A DNA stretch of 64,000 nucleotides from a virus. The stretch spans positions 53,598 to 117,597 of the IMG/VR virus record IMGVR_UViG_3300040856_002888; one strand, 5' to 3'. The position numbers were made by a program, and so were the translations under genes. Positions 34,214 to 42,898 of this stretch are shown here, one piece after another. How positions within the stretch are numbered: the stretch's first letter is position 1; every line of letters begins with the position of its first letter. Under the pieces are notes generated by a model that made no database searches, was not told the DNA's origin, and saw only the letters and a program-made list of their open reading frames with translations.

Positions 34214-35795
34214 AGAAGAAGAAAAATTAATTGAAAATAGGATATGGCGTAAACCCTTTCCAACTGAACAAGCTGTTTTTGATGCTATGTGGAGCGAACA
34301 CTGTAGCTATAAAACAAGCAAACCGCACTTAAAAAGGTTGTACACAGATAACAAATACGTTTTCTCTGGTCCTGGTGAAAATGCTGGTGTAATCAGCATA
34401 GGCGGTTCGGATAGGATTGCATTTAAAATGGAGTCACACAATCATCCTAGTTATATTGAGCCGTTCCAAGGTGCAGCAACAGGTGTAGGTGGCATACTAC
34501 GAGATATATTTACAATGGGTTTTAGACCAATTGCATTAACTAACAATTTATTCTTTGGTGATCCTGCACTATCAGCTGATCCTAAACGTGTAATGGATGG
34601 TGTAATAAAAGGTTTAACACATTATGGTAATTGTGTTGGTGTGCCAACAGTTAGTAGTAAAATTTTATTCCATAAAAGTTATGAAAAAAACCCACTTGTA
34701 AATGCAATGGCCGTAGGTCATACACGAGGTCCTATGTTAAAATGTGGAGCAAAAGATCCAGGCAAGCTCTTATATGTAGGTGCGAAAACAGGTCGTGATG
34801 GCATTGGCGGTGCAGTAATGGCCAGTGATAGCTTTACAGATGGGGTAGACTTACGCCCTACTGTACAAGTAGGAGATCCATATTTAGAAAAATTATTAAT
34901 AGAAGCCTGTCTTGAACTAGCTGAAACAGGGCATGTAATTGCAGCACAAGATATGGGCGCAGCAGGACTTACAAGTTCAGTAACAGAAATAGGCATTAAA
35001 GGTGGATCTGCAACATTTCAAGGAAAATGTGGTATCGAACTAGATCTAGACAAAGTACCATTGAGAGAATCAGGAATGGAAGCATGGGAAATACTGTTAA
35101 GTGAGTCTCAAGAGCGTATGCTGTTTGTTGTACACGAATGGGGTATAGAAGAAGCAAAAGCAATTTTCCGTAAATGGGATTTAGATTGTGTTGAAATTGG
35201 TCATTTGACAGAAGATGGAAATTTTGTAGTTTACAAAGATAGCAAAGTTTGCTGTAATTTTCCACTTAGTGCCTTAGAATACCCAGAGCTAGAAAGACCG
35301 TGGACTCCTCGATTTAATCGTGCAGAAATACAATCAGAGTACAGGTATGTTACCGAAAACGTAGTATCACAATTTGATAGTGAAGTTCAAGGAAATACTA
35401 TAAAAGGTATACGTGATGAAGTTGCCGTAATAGAAATCCCTAAGAAAGACAAACGTGGTAAGGATAAACGTATTGCTATATATACAGATAGCTTTCCCTA
35501 CCACAGTTTTGTAAATCCAGATCAGGGTGCTGAATTTTGTATAAGCTCCATTTATGATAAATTAGTTAATGTAGGAGCCAAACCTATTGCACTAACAAAC
35601 TGTTTAAATTTTGGCAATCCAGAAAATCCGGAAATCATGTTTGAATTTAAAGAAACAATAGACGGAATGGCCAGGATTTGTGAAAAACTTGACTTTCCTA
35701 TCGTTAGTGGCAATGTTAGTTTTTACAATGAAACTTCAGGACAAAATATTTTACCAACTCCAGTATTTGGAGCAATTGGACTAATGGAGCACTAA
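34203..35795 (+). CDS. purL: FGAM synthase subunit PurL, lacking the last domain
   Basis: 530 residues. It begins as small-type PurL (LIENRIWRKPFPTEQAVFDAMWSEHCSYKTSK), followed by AIRS-like domain 1 (FKMESHNHPSYIEPFQGAATGVGG, about residues 77-100), its C-half and the second N-domain (NPDQGAEFCISSIYDKLVNVGAKP ... SGNVSFYNETSG). The chain stops after TPVFGAIGLMEH, where small PurL enzymes continue with another AIRS_C domain of about 200 residues. The next gene is purQ; no missing piece is visible in the window. It converts FGAR to FGAM with PurS and PurQ. Confidence 0.9.
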   Translation: MLTKEEEKLIENRIWRKPFPTEQAVFDAMWSEHCSYKTSKPHLKRLYTDNKYVFSGPGENAGVISIGGSDRIAFKMESHNHPSYIEPFQGAATGVGGILRDIFTMGFRPIALTNNLFFGDPALSADPKRVMDGVIKGLTHYGNCVGVPTVSSKILFHKSYEKNPLVNAMAVGHTRGPMLKCGAKDPGKLLYVGAKTGRDGIGGAVMASDSFTDGVDLRPTVQVGDPYLEKLLIEACLELAETGHVIAAQDMGAAGLTSSVTEIGIKGGSATFQGKCGIELDLDKVPLRESGMEAWEILLSESQERMLFVVHEWGIEEAKAIFRKWDLDCVEIGHLTEDGNFVVYKDSKVCCNFPLSALEYPELERPWTPRFNRAEIQSEYRYVTENVVSQFDSEVQGNTIKGIRDEVAVIEIPKKDKRGKDKRIAIYTDSFPYHSFVNPDQGAEFCISSIYDKLVNVGAKPIALTNCLNFGNPENPEIMFEFKETIDGMARICEKLDFPIVSGNVSFYNETSGQNILPTPVFGAIGLMEH

Positions 35796-36403
35796 TGTAT
35801 ACTGTAGGAGTAATTATATTTCCAGGCAGCAATTGTGATGCAGAAACTGTTGATTTTTTAAACACTTACACTGGATTACGGGTAAACAGGATTTGGCACA
35901 AAGATACAAACATTAAAATGCATGACATGTATATATTTCCGGGTGGATTTAGCTACGGTGATTATATGCGAGCAGGTAAACTTGCTACATTCAGTCCTGC
36001 AATTACAGAAATAGAGAGGCATATCAGATTGTATGAAAAGAAAGCACTAGGAATTTGTAATGGTTTCCAAATACTATGTGAATTAGATTTACTTCCTGGT
36101 ACATTAAGGCAAAATGAGAACTTGCAATTTATCTGTAAACCTGTTACTATATACAATGAAGACGAAGAGTATAAGGTTCCGATTGCCCACGGTATGGGCA
36201 ATTACTATCACCCACATCCAGAGTTAGTAAATGTCGCATATAGATATTCTGATAATCCAAATGGTAGTACAAATAATATTGCTGGGGTTTATAATCACCG
36301 CGGAAATGTCCTCGGACTAATGCCTCATCCTGAAAGAGCATTTAAACATTATCACGTTAGCCAAGATGGTTACAAGATACTAGAAAATTTTGCAAAGAGA
36401 TAA
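35795..36403 (+). CDS. purQ: FGAM synthase glutaminase subunit PurQ
   Basis: 202 residues. GVIIFPGSNCDAET, FPGGFSYGDYMRAGK and the nucleophile block GICNGFQILCELDLLPG (Cys near residue 87), then VPIAHGMGNYY and the terminal LMPHPERAF with the catalytic His and Glu. It supplies ammonia to PurL. It starts on the last base of the purL stop (TAATG). Confidence 0.96.
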   Translation: MYTVGVIIFPGSNCDAETVDFLNTYTGLRVNRIWHKDTNIKMHDMYIFPGGFSYGDYMRAGKLATFSPAITEIERHIRLYEKKALGICNGFQILCELDLLPGTLRQNENLQFICKPVTIYNEDEEYKVPIAHGMGNYYHPHPELVNVAYRYSDNPNGSTNNIAGVYNHRGNVLGLMPHPERAFKHYHVSQDGYKILENFAKR

Positions 36404-36404
36404 T

Positions 36405-36917
36405 ATGATAAAAGAATCATTATCAAAACCACATAAATTTACAGATTTTGTAAATTTCAAATATGTAGTTGATCGTAAGGGAGAAAGACTAACCCTTAGG
36501 ACAACAGGTAAAAAATTACCAAAAGGGATATATCAACTATATTTGCCATCATTTGGAATCTTTTATGTTGGCATTAGTTATACCGATAATAGTAATGGAA
36601 TTGTAAATCGTTTTTTGGCTCATGCCCAGAAATTGACAGGAGCTTTTAAAGGTGCAAAAGATACACGTGAATTTAAGCGTTTTAGGAATTTACTTGAAGC
36701 ATCTGGTAACGATTTAAGAACTATACTTAGCCATGTATCTGTGTATTTTATCCCTTGTCCAAAAATGAAAACTAAAGAAATTGAAGCATGGGAGACAATT
36801 ATTTTTAATTCTTTAAAAAACAAAGGACAAGCTATTTGTAATAGTGCTAAAAAAGTCGAATTAATGGATAAAGAAACTATAGACTATATTCTAAATCAAA
36901 AATATTTAAATGACTAA
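36405..36917 (+). CDS. GIY-YIG nuclease-like protein
   Basis: 170 residues from ATG 36405, two bases after purQ. KGIYQLYLPSFGIFYVGISYTDNSNGIVNRFLAHAQKL (about residues 42-79) has the GIY...YVG strands and the downstream Arg and Asn of the GIY-YIG family; EIEAWETIIFNSLKN has the metal-binding Glu. Could be a homing or repair nuclease. It lies between pur and pyr genes, where phage homing nucleases are often found. Confidence 0.72.
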   Translation: MIKESLSKPHKFTDFVNFKYVVDRKGERLTLRTTGKKLPKGIYQLYLPSFGIFYVGISYTDNSNGIVNRFLAHAQKLTGAFKGAKDTREFKRFRNLLEASGNDLRTILSHVSVYFIPCPKMKTKEIEAWETIIFNSLKNKGQAICNSAKKVELMDKETIDYILNQKYLND

Positions 36918-37707
36918 AGAAGAAGAGAAAAAAATTATAGATGAAATTTGTGAAATAACTGCATCAGATTTGGATATTTATGAGAGAAAACCTATGACAA
37001 AACGAAAATTTAGAGTGGTTGGTGAAAGATACGGTGGTGAACTTACTGTTGGCACTGTGAGTGCAGAGTTTGTAAGATATTGGCAAGACAAAGATACTGA
37101 TGATTTACAACAGCATTTATTAGGATTAGAATGGCAAGAAGAAGATAATATTGATCCAGATAGTCCTCCTGTTTTAGATGATGGGGAAGAATTTGTAGCT
37201 TGGAACGAAGTTGATGATTTAGAACACCTAACAGGCTATGCCGCTGACAGTAGGTTTATTGTTTCAGAGATAACTGATCGAAATGATGATTGGGCGTATG
37301 ATGAAAACGAAATAGAATTTTCTCCATATCCATTGAACAGTAGAGAATGTTATGCTGATGAAACGGAGCCTGAGAATCCACCAGAAGATGCTGAGTATAT
37401 TCCAGTATTGATGTGGTACAGTGCTGAAAAAGGAAATTTTGGTACTTGGTTTGTTGAAACTGATGGAGAAGATTTTAACCCCAAAAAGTTTGCAATTAGT
37501 TATATTGAAACTAATCTAGGCGAAATGGTTGAATTAGCTTACTACGACAAAGTTCCAATTGATTGTGAATATGATTTTGCTGAGTCTGTTGGCAAAGGAT
37601 ACTATGCATTTGTAGGTTGGATGAATAAGAAATGGCATGATACTGAGTACTTTATTGGTAATGATGAAGTTTGGGAAGGTTACGAAGATAACTTGCGAGA
37701 AGAATAA
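36910..37707 (+). CDS. Very acidic hypothetical protein
   Basis: 265 residues, with Asp/Glu the dominant residues, especially in WQEEDNIDPDSPPVLDDGEE and YADETEPENPPEDAEYIP. No domain recognised. Such composition is seen in DNA-mimic inhibitors, but also in many inert proteins. It overlaps the preceding gene by eight bases and abuts pyrF (ATAATG). Confidence 0.6.
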   Translation: MTKEEEKKIIDEICEITASDLDIYERKPMTKRKFRVVGERYGGELTVGTVSAEFVRYWQDKDTDDLQQHLLGLEWQEEDNIDPDSPPVLDDGEEFVAWNEVDDLEHLTGYAADSRFIVSEITDRNDDWAYDENEIEFSPYPLNSRECYADETEPENPPEDAEYIPVLMWYSAEKGNFGTWFVETDGEDFNPKKFAISYIETNLGEMVELAYYDKVPIDCEYDFAESVGKGYYAFVGWMNKKWHDTEYFIGNDEVWEGYEDNLREE

Positions 37708-38312
37708 TGGATTATGATAAATCAAAAGTAATTTTAGCACTTGATAATTATTCTGTACCAATGGCAGAAGAAATTATCAGTAGATGGCAAAGTGAAGTGT
37801 GGGGATTTAAATTAAATCACAACCTCTACCCTTATATTGGTAAAAATTATAATAACATATTTTGTGATTATAAGCTGTATGACATTCCTAACACCATGTG
37901 CGGAGTATTAGATAGATTAGTTGACGATGGATGTGAGATGGTAACTGTCCATATGACTAATAATAAAGCTGCGATCGAAAGTCTTAGGAAATATGCGGAC
38001 AAAATTAAACTGTTAGGTGTGAGTGTTTTGACTAGTTGGAATTTTGCGGATATCGACAAGGTTTTTAGGTCATCTGTAGAAGACATATACTCTCGAACAA
38101 TATGGCTAATGGAAGACAATGGATTTTATGGAATGATATGTTCAGCCCAAGATTTACAATATCTTCCGAAAACTGAGCTAAAGAAAATTTGTCCAGGAAT
38201 TAGACATAATACGATCGCAGATGATCAAATAAGGATTGCAACTCCACAAGAGGCGTATGACTTAGGAGCAGATTACATTGTAATGGGGAGGAGCTTCTTT
38301 GAAAACGCATAA
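37707..38312 (+). CDS. pyrF: Orotidine 5'-phosphate decarboxylase
   Basis: 201 residues. VILALDNYSVPMAEEII starts the barrel; FCDYKLYDIPNTM (about residues 52-64) is the DxKxxD catalytic motif; MVTVHMTNNKAA, LLGVSVLTSW, CPGIRHN and YIVMGRSFFE complete it. It makes UMP from OMP. The length is near the short bacterial/archaeal form. It overlaps the next gene by 14 bases. Confidence 0.94.
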   Translation: MDYDKSKVILALDNYSVPMAEEIISRWQSEVWGFKLNHNLYPYIGKNYNNIFCDYKLYDIPNTMCGVLDRLVDDGCEMVTVHMTNNKAAIESLRKYADKIKLLGVSVLTSWNFADIDKVFRSSVEDIYSRTIWLMEDNGFYGMICSAQDLQYLPKTELKKICPGIRHNTIADDQIRIATPQEAYDLGADYIVMGRSFFENA

Positions 38313-38574
38313 ACTAATGCCTATGATTTTGCGAGGATTTTTTAGTTATTTGCCGTTTACAGCAATTACAATTTCAAAGGATACTGCTTGGTACATTGAC
38401 TATAAATCTCTTGACAACGAAAATTTACGCAAGCATGAAGAAGCGCACATGGCACAGTTTGAACAGCATGGTTGGTTTAAATTTGTTCTAAAATATTTTT
38501 ACTACAGTTGTAGATACGGTTATTGGGATAATCCTTTCGAGGTTGAAGCAAGAAATGCCACTATACGAAAATAA
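38299..38574 (+). CDS. HExxH-containing small protein, metallopeptidase-like
   Basis: 91 residues from a TTG start with GGGGAGGAG upstream. LRKHEEAHMAQFEQHGWFKF (about residues 43-62) has an HExxH-type motif, and DNPFEVEARNA gives the third-ligand Glu. The N-terminal half has a hydrophobic stretch (MILRGFFSYLPFTAITI). Similar small zinc-binding proteins occur in phages. Catalytic activity is unproven. Confidence 0.6.
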   Translation: MKTHKLMPMILRGFFSYLPFTAITISKDTAWYIDYKSLDNENLRKHEEAHMAQFEQHGWFKFVLKYFYYSCRYGYWDNPFEVEARNATIRK

Positions 38575-39229
38575 TAAAACAGAAGAAGATCTAGCACTTT
38601 ATGTTGGCTGCGATTGTTATGATCCTAGCCATGCTGTTCATCTTAGTAGATTTGCAGAAGATGAACTTTTATGTGATCAACTATATCTCACATTTGTTAA
38701 TCAACCCATGTCTTTCATTGAAAAGTGTAAGGCAATGTGGCAGCTAATAAGACACAACACATTTCATCATAATGAAATTGTATTAAACAGAGAAACATGG
38801 CTAGAACTGGCAAACGTATTAGCGCAGGCATCTTTACGTAGGGTAAATAACATACAAGGAGATGAAATGGCTGATAAGATATTAAATCTAACACAACATG
38901 AAGCAACACAAACACAACTAGATTTAGGAGTGTTTGAGCCAGAGAACAAACAACAAGTTCGAAATCTATTAACATTTGAAGAACCGCCTAATCATAAAGA
39001 TATGGTTAGAAGGGCAAAAGAACTTGCAGAAATTTGTCGTAAACACGGTGCAACCCGTGCAATGATAGGAGGAGCAGGTTATTTTATGGGTACATTAGAA
39101 TACGTCCTTAGAGAAGAAGGAGTAATAGGTATGCATTCTTTCACAAAAAGGGTTGTATATGAAACAGATAATGGCGACGGTACAACAACTAAACAATCAG
39201 AATTTGTGCATACTGGATGGGTTAGGTAA
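38543..39229 (+). CDS. Two phage domains in one frame (likely fused)
   Basis: 228 residues (TTG 38543; ATG 38555 also possible). Residues about 1-105 resemble a short phage protein (LYVGCDCYDPSHAVHLSRF, then FVNQPMSFIEKCKAMWQLI). Residues from MADKILNLTQHEATQTQLDL onward look like another short phage protein, with AMIGGAGYFMGTLEYVLREE and GMHSFTKRVVYE. A strong AAGGAG (38856-38861) sits five bases before ATG 38867 at the junction, so the second domain may also be made on its own. Confidence 0.7.
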   Translation: MKQEMPLYENNKTEEDLALYVGCDCYDPSHAVHLSRFAEDELLCDQLYLTFVNQPMSFIEKCKAMWQLIRHNTFHHNEIVLNRETWLELANVLAQASLRRVNNIQGDEMADKILNLTQHEATQTQLDLGVFEPENKQQVRNLLTFEEPPNHKDMVRRAKELAEICRKHGATRAMIGGAGYFMGTLEYVLREEGVIGMHSFTKRVVYETDNGDGTTTKQSEFVHTGWVR

Positions 39230-39232
39230 GCA

Positions 39233-40024
39233 TTGTTAGATCACGTTAATATTGCTCGATTTATTTCTTCTTACGAATCAAAATATAATCTTTCGATACA
39301 AGAGTTTCTTACCGAATCTGATAGAAAAGAAATAATAGGGTTAAAATTAATTAGAGGAAAAAATCACATTTTTGATTTTGCTACAAATGATATCAAAACA
39401 TTTTTAGAGAAAAAAGTTAAAAAATATCTTCACGAAGATTTATTAGTTTCGCATACTTGTATACTTAAACTTATAAATCCTGCTCCTCCGCATATAGATG
39501 GACATTTTCCTTTTTATGTCCATTATAATAAGATTTATTGTATTATAAAAGTTTTCATTGTTCCTCTTGCTTTTGATACTGATCTAGATGCCACAGCGAT
39601 TGAAACAGGTATAGTTACATTCAAACAACATTATTGTAAACCAAGAGCTGCAGGCTATGAATTTCTTAATCTTTTTTTACAAGATAATTTAGCATTTGAA
39701 AACTTTTCTTTTGTTGATCAATCTAATTTACCGTTGACAAAACACTCAAATTTTTATGCAGATAAAAGTATTTTTAAATACTTAAACTCAGAAAAAATAA
39801 AGCAAGGTTTAGATATTGATAGAATTTCTTATCTAAAACTGGGAGATTTATCAACTTTAAACCCTTATCAAGTTCACTGTTCTACTGATTTTGAAGATAA
39901 ATTTTCTTCCAAGTATGTCTTACGTTTTGCTATTTCGAAACTGTATAATAAAAATTTATTAAAAGATTTTGCTATTACCAATGATCCGCATCAGTTGTTA
40001 TTGATGCTAAAAAGTAATTTTTAA
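39233..40024 (+). CDS. Hypothetical protein, possible 2OG-Fe(II) oxygenase fold
   Basis: 263 residues from a TTG start. NPAPPHIDGHFPFYVHYNKIY (about residues 82-102) contains an HxD pair, and NPYQVHCSTDFEDKFSSKYVLRFAISK near residue 213 could supply the distal His and Arg, the spacing used by iron oxygenases. The start is Lys/Glu-rich and helical. Tentative; it could be unrelated to the family. Confidence 0.5.
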   Translation: MLDHVNIARFISSYESKYNLSIQEFLTESDRKEIIGLKLIRGKNHIFDFATNDIKTFLEKKVKKYLHEDLLVSHTCILKLINPAPPHIDGHFPFYVHYNKIYCIIKVFIVPLAFDTDLDATAIETGIVTFKQHYCKPRAAGYEFLNLFLQDNLAFENFSFVDQSNLPLTKHSNFYADKSIFKYLNSEKIKQGLDIDRISYLKLGDLSTLNPYQVHCSTDFEDKFSSKYVLRFAISKLYNKNLLKDFAITNDPHQLLLMLKSNF

Positions 40025-40035
40025 GGAGTAATGAA

Positions 40036-40239
40036 TTGGGAACATTTAAAGAATTTTTGCTTGAAACAACTGGCAAAAACTATAGTCACGAACTAAACAC
40101 TCTTTTGAAGATTTGTAAATTACAACAGAGTTTACTGAAAGAGGTTAGCAATGAATGGAATCCAGACGTGCAATCTAAGATTGCCGAAATTGATAAAGCA
40201 ATTGTCAGCTTAGAAAATTTTACAAAAGTAAAAGAATGA
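40036..40239 (+). CDS. Small protein with T4 internal-protein-like N-terminus
   Basis: 67 residues from TTG 40036, supported by AAGGAG (40023-40028) seven bases upstream; the ATG at 40031 is in another frame. The N-terminus MGTFKEFLLETTG resembles capsid-targeting peptides of T4 internal proteins (MKTYQEFIAE). The rest is a coiled coil. Possibly packaged with the DNA; not proven. Confidence 0.55.
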   Translation: MGTFKEFLLETTGKNYSHELNTLLKICKLQQSLLKEVSNEWNPDVQSKIAEIDKAIVSLENFTKVKE

Positions 40240-40616
40240 CAGAAAAAGTAAATCATCCTAAGCACTATAATAATCACCCAAGTGGTGTAGAAGCAATTGA
40301 TGTTATACAATATATGAATTTTTGTTTAGGTAATGCATTTAAGTATGTATACCGTTACAAAGACAAGAACGGCATAGAAGACCTTAAAAAGGCAGTATGG
40401 TATTTAGAAAAACAAAAAACAGCTATGCTAAAAGCACATCTTGCAATTACACACACAGGTACTAATGATTTTTACAGGATTTTGCATCACGAGCCTGATA
40501 CCGATATCGCTAATGTTTTAGAAATTATATATTCGGTATCGTTCCATGATAAACCGTTTAAACTGCTAGATGAAGCTGTAGAAATATTAAAAAAGAAGTT
40601 GACAAACCCAGAATAA
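40236..40616 (+). CDS. DUF3310 phage protein
   Basis: 126 residues. VNHPKHYNNHPSGVEAIDVI and AFKYVYRYKDKNGIEDLKKAVWYLEK are the full DUF3310 signature, found in phage proteins often linked to nucleotide metabolism genes. The C-terminal half (DTDIANVLEIIYSVSF...) is helical. Function unknown. It overlaps the previous gene by four bases. Confidence 0.85.
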   Translation: MTEKVNHPKHYNNHPSGVEAIDVIQYMNFCLGNAFKYVYRYKDKNGIEDLKKAVWYLEKQKTAMLKAHLAITHTGTNDFYRILHHEPDTDIANVLEIIYSVSFHDKPFKLLDEAVEILKKKLTNPE

Positions 40617-40626
40617 CTGTTATACT
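40599..40626 (+). promoter_or_regulatory. Sigma-70-type promoter
   Basis: TTGACA (40599-40604) and TATACT (40621-40626), spacing 16 bases, starting within the last codons of the DUF3310 gene. The downstream gene at 40654 has AAGGAGCC as ribosome binding site. Confidence 0.8.
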
Positions 40627-40653
40627 AAACGAATAACACACACAAGGAGCCTT

Positions 40654-41238
40654 ATGCAAATTTCACTTCGTAAAGCTAACACAATCCAAAACGAGATTGC
40701 TAACTACATCGTCAATGGCTTTGACAGCATTGATCGCTCAGTTGATGCTATCCTAGTTGACGATTGGCAAGGAGTGACCGCACGTCTTGAACAAGAACAC
40801 GCAGAGCAGGTTGCAGAGCGTCGGGAACTGATTGGTGCCCGTTGGACGATTAGGAATATGATCGCAGAGGCTAATCATCATGCTGGTATTAACAAGCTGA
40901 TGGGACATATCGCTAGCGATGACTATGAAGTCAGCATGCTAGAGAATGCCCTGCATCACTGTGATGTACAGCAAGACGCTGCAATCTACGAAAGAAAGAT
41001 TGAGCTGAAGCGCAAAGATATGGAAAAGACTGAGCGCAGCCCTTATCAGCGTGACAACGTTGAGATTCCTGTGTTTACAAAACCATATCGCAAAAACATT
41101 GAGCGTGAGATCGCTACGCTGAAAAAGCAGATCAATCGCTACAAAGATCTACTGCTAGAGAAAAATATCACTACCAAAGTGACACTGACCGAAAATTTGG
41201 TTGACTTGCTCGCCAAGTACAATCTTATTGACGCTTAG
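40654..41238 (+). CDS. Coiled-coil hypothetical protein
   Basis: 194 residues, predicted almost fully helical and charged (RLEQEHAEQVAERRELIG, KRKDMEKTERSPYQRDN, EREIATLKKQINRYKDLLLE). Its DNA looks richer in G and C than neighbouring genes. Driven by a strong sigma-70-type promoter, suggesting early expression. Not recognised. Confidence 0.65.
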   Translation: MQISLRKANTIQNEIANYIVNGFDSIDRSVDAILVDDWQGVTARLEQEHAEQVAERRELIGARWTIRNMIAEANHHAGINKLMGHIASDDYEVSMLENALHHCDVQQDAAIYERKIELKRKDMEKTERSPYQRDNVEIPVFTKPYRKNIEREIATLKKQINRYKDLLLEKNITTKVTLTENLVDLLAKYNLIDA

Positions 41239-41492
41239 TGTCCAAGGATGGGGAGTAAGCAAAAACGTTGCTGTTCGCAGTAACACATCCAACTACGGTG
41301 TTGTCACCACCTCATGGAATTACATGTTCCCTGCACTGCCGGATTTTTGTTTTTTGTTAGGTCGCCGGTGCCTATTTGCTACAGGGGTATAATTCTTGTA
41401 ATTTGTCGGTTGTAGTTTGTGATTTGTCCTGCTTATTGTCCATCCTACCCCTCACCTTAACACTCTCCTAACACTTCATTAAGTAAATACCA
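41239..41492 (+). other. Intergenic region without convincing gene
   Basis: 254 bases, less AT-rich than the surroundings and with T/G-rich stretches (for example 41346-41361). A 63-codon open frame starting at 41201 crosses it but overlaps the upstream gene and has no ribosome binding site or recognisable product. I see no clear RNA fold. It may be the remnant of a former gene or an unrecognised small RNA. Confidence 0.4.
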
Positions 41493-41801
41493 ATGAGAAC
41501 TCTAATAGTAATACTAACAGCAGTTCTAATAGCTTCATCAGTTTCGGCTGACAACAAGACTGATAATTTATCTGTGTCATTTGAAACTGAAGAAGAATTT
41601 GTCGAACATCTAATTAACAAGAGCATAGATCTATATGCTCCTAAGCGGATGGTTGACATAGGGTTGAGGAACTTGTTCTATGATGATCAAATCTCAATCA
41701 CAGTAAATCTGAAGGACGCCCAGATTAAACTTTACGCCCCGTTTGGCGTTGTAGATGAAAAATACGACGGGACATTATTAACAATTGAGTATCGATTTTA
41801 G
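41493..41801 (+). CDS. Secreted small protein
   Basis: 102 residues. MRTLIVILTAVLIASSVSADN is a typical Sec signal peptide with cleavage after about residue 19. The mature part is acidic then beta-rich (ITVNLKDAQIKLYAPFGVVDEK). Next to the phosphate permease it may be a periplasmic or outer-membrane partner; no family recognised. Confidence 0.65.
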   Translation: MRTLIVILTAVLIASSVSADNKTDNLSVSFETEEEFVEHLINKSIDLYAPKRMVDIGLRNLFYDDQISITVNLKDAQIKLYAPFGVVDEKYDGTLLTIEYRF

Positions 41802-41810
41802 GAGAGACTA

Positions 41811-42779
41811 ATGGATGCAACATTACTCTATACAGTAGTCGGTTTTACACTCGCTGCTTATTCAGTTATAGCTAACGACTCGGTCCAGACGCTAGGAACT
41901 TGGATAGCAAGTAATTCTGATCGCTTTAAATGGTATATAATGTGGGCTGCGAGTAGCTCAGTATTATTGTTTACACTATGGTATGGCTGGTACATTAACG
42001 GTGGTGACATATCTTATGGAAGGCTAGAAAAAATCCCATATCAAACAATCCAGTGGTATCATGCTGTAGCACCTCTTGTGTTAGTTGCACTAACAAGATT
42101 TGGTGTTCCGGTTAGTACTACATTCCTTGTGCTAAGTGCTTTTGCAAGTACAGTAGTCCTAGAGAAGGTTTTGCTTAAATCTGCAATGGGCTATATTGTA
42201 GCGGCTGCAAGTGCTTACATAATATGGATGGTAGTATCAAAATATTGGGAAACAAAAACTGACATTCCAGAAAGCCACGACAAATGGTGGCGTGTAGCAC
42301 AATGGTGTACTACTGGATGGTTATGGTATACTTGGCTAAGTCACGACATGGCTAATATTGCTGTATTCCTTCCTAGACAAATTCCTACTGACACAATGAT
42401 TTTAATCAGCCTAGTGTTTGTAGCAGGACTAGCTTACATGTTTTACGAAAAAGGTGGTAGGATACAAGAAGTTGTATTAAGCAAGACAAATACGAAATAT
42501 GTCCGTTCGGCGACACTTGTTGATCTTATCTACAGTATTATCTTATGGTACTTTAAAGGATACAATAGTATTCCAATGAGTACAACGTGGGTATTTGTAG
42601 GATTGTTAGCAGGTAGAGAACTGGCGTTTGCTACTATCAATGATAAGTATAAATTTAAAACTGTATTTCCTCTAGTAGGAAGAGACTTTTTTAAAATGAT
42701 GATCGGACTTGCATTAAGCGTAGCAATTGTACTAGCAATACATGGATTTGCATTTAGTGGATTTGCAAATTTAGATTGA
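41811..42779 (+). CDS. PiT-type phosphate permease
   Basis: 322 residues with about eight to ten hydrophobic spans. The PiT family signature near the start is clear: AYSVIANDSVQTLGTWIAS (about residues 17-35), and the second inverted half has STTWVFVGLLAGRELAF. These permeases take up phosphate with H+ or Na+. It is shorter than bacterial PitA (about 500 residues) mainly in the central loop. A phage copy could raise phosphate supply for nucleotide synthesis in a P-poor ocean. Confidence 0.82.
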   Translation: MDATLLYTVVGFTLAAYSVIANDSVQTLGTWIASNSDRFKWYIMWAASSSVLLFTLWYGWYINGGDISYGRLEKIPYQTIQWYHAVAPLVLVALTRFGVPVSTTFLVLSAFASTVVLEKVLLKSAMGYIVAAASAYIIWMVVSKYWETKTDIPESHDKWWRVAQWCTTGWLWYTWLSHDMANIAVFLPRQIPTDTMILISLVFVAGLAYMFYEKGGRIQEVVLSKTNTKYVRSATLVDLIYSIILWYFKGYNSIPMSTTWVFVGLLAGRELAFATINDKYKFKTVFPLVGRDFFKMMIGLALSVAIVLAIHGFAFSGFANLD

Positions 42780-42799
42780 CATAACTTAACAGAGGTGCT

Positions 42800-42898
42800 A
42801 TGCTAGAAGCTATAACATTGTATATGGTGACTATTGGTATAGGTTGCCTCTGTTTTGTAGCAATGCTTTTAATTTTAGTATATAGAGACACACAATGA
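42800..42898 (+). CDS. Membrane micro-protein
   Basis: 32 residues with one hydrophobic span (MVTIGIGCLCFVAMLLILVY). Ribosome binding site AGAGG upstream; it overlaps the next micro-gene by four bases (ATGA), which supports real translation. Confidence 0.45.
   Translation: MLEAITLYMVTIGIGCLCFVAMLLILVYRDTQ

Noticed and set aside
41201-41392. 63-codon ORF after the coiled-coil gene
   Set aside because: Overlaps the upstream gene out of frame, has no ribosome binding site and no protein-like composition.
42776-42804. TTGACA...TATGCT promoter-like pair
   Set aside because: The -10 box would cover the ATG of the micro-gene at 42800, and TATGCT is a poor -10 match. Kept out of the feature list.
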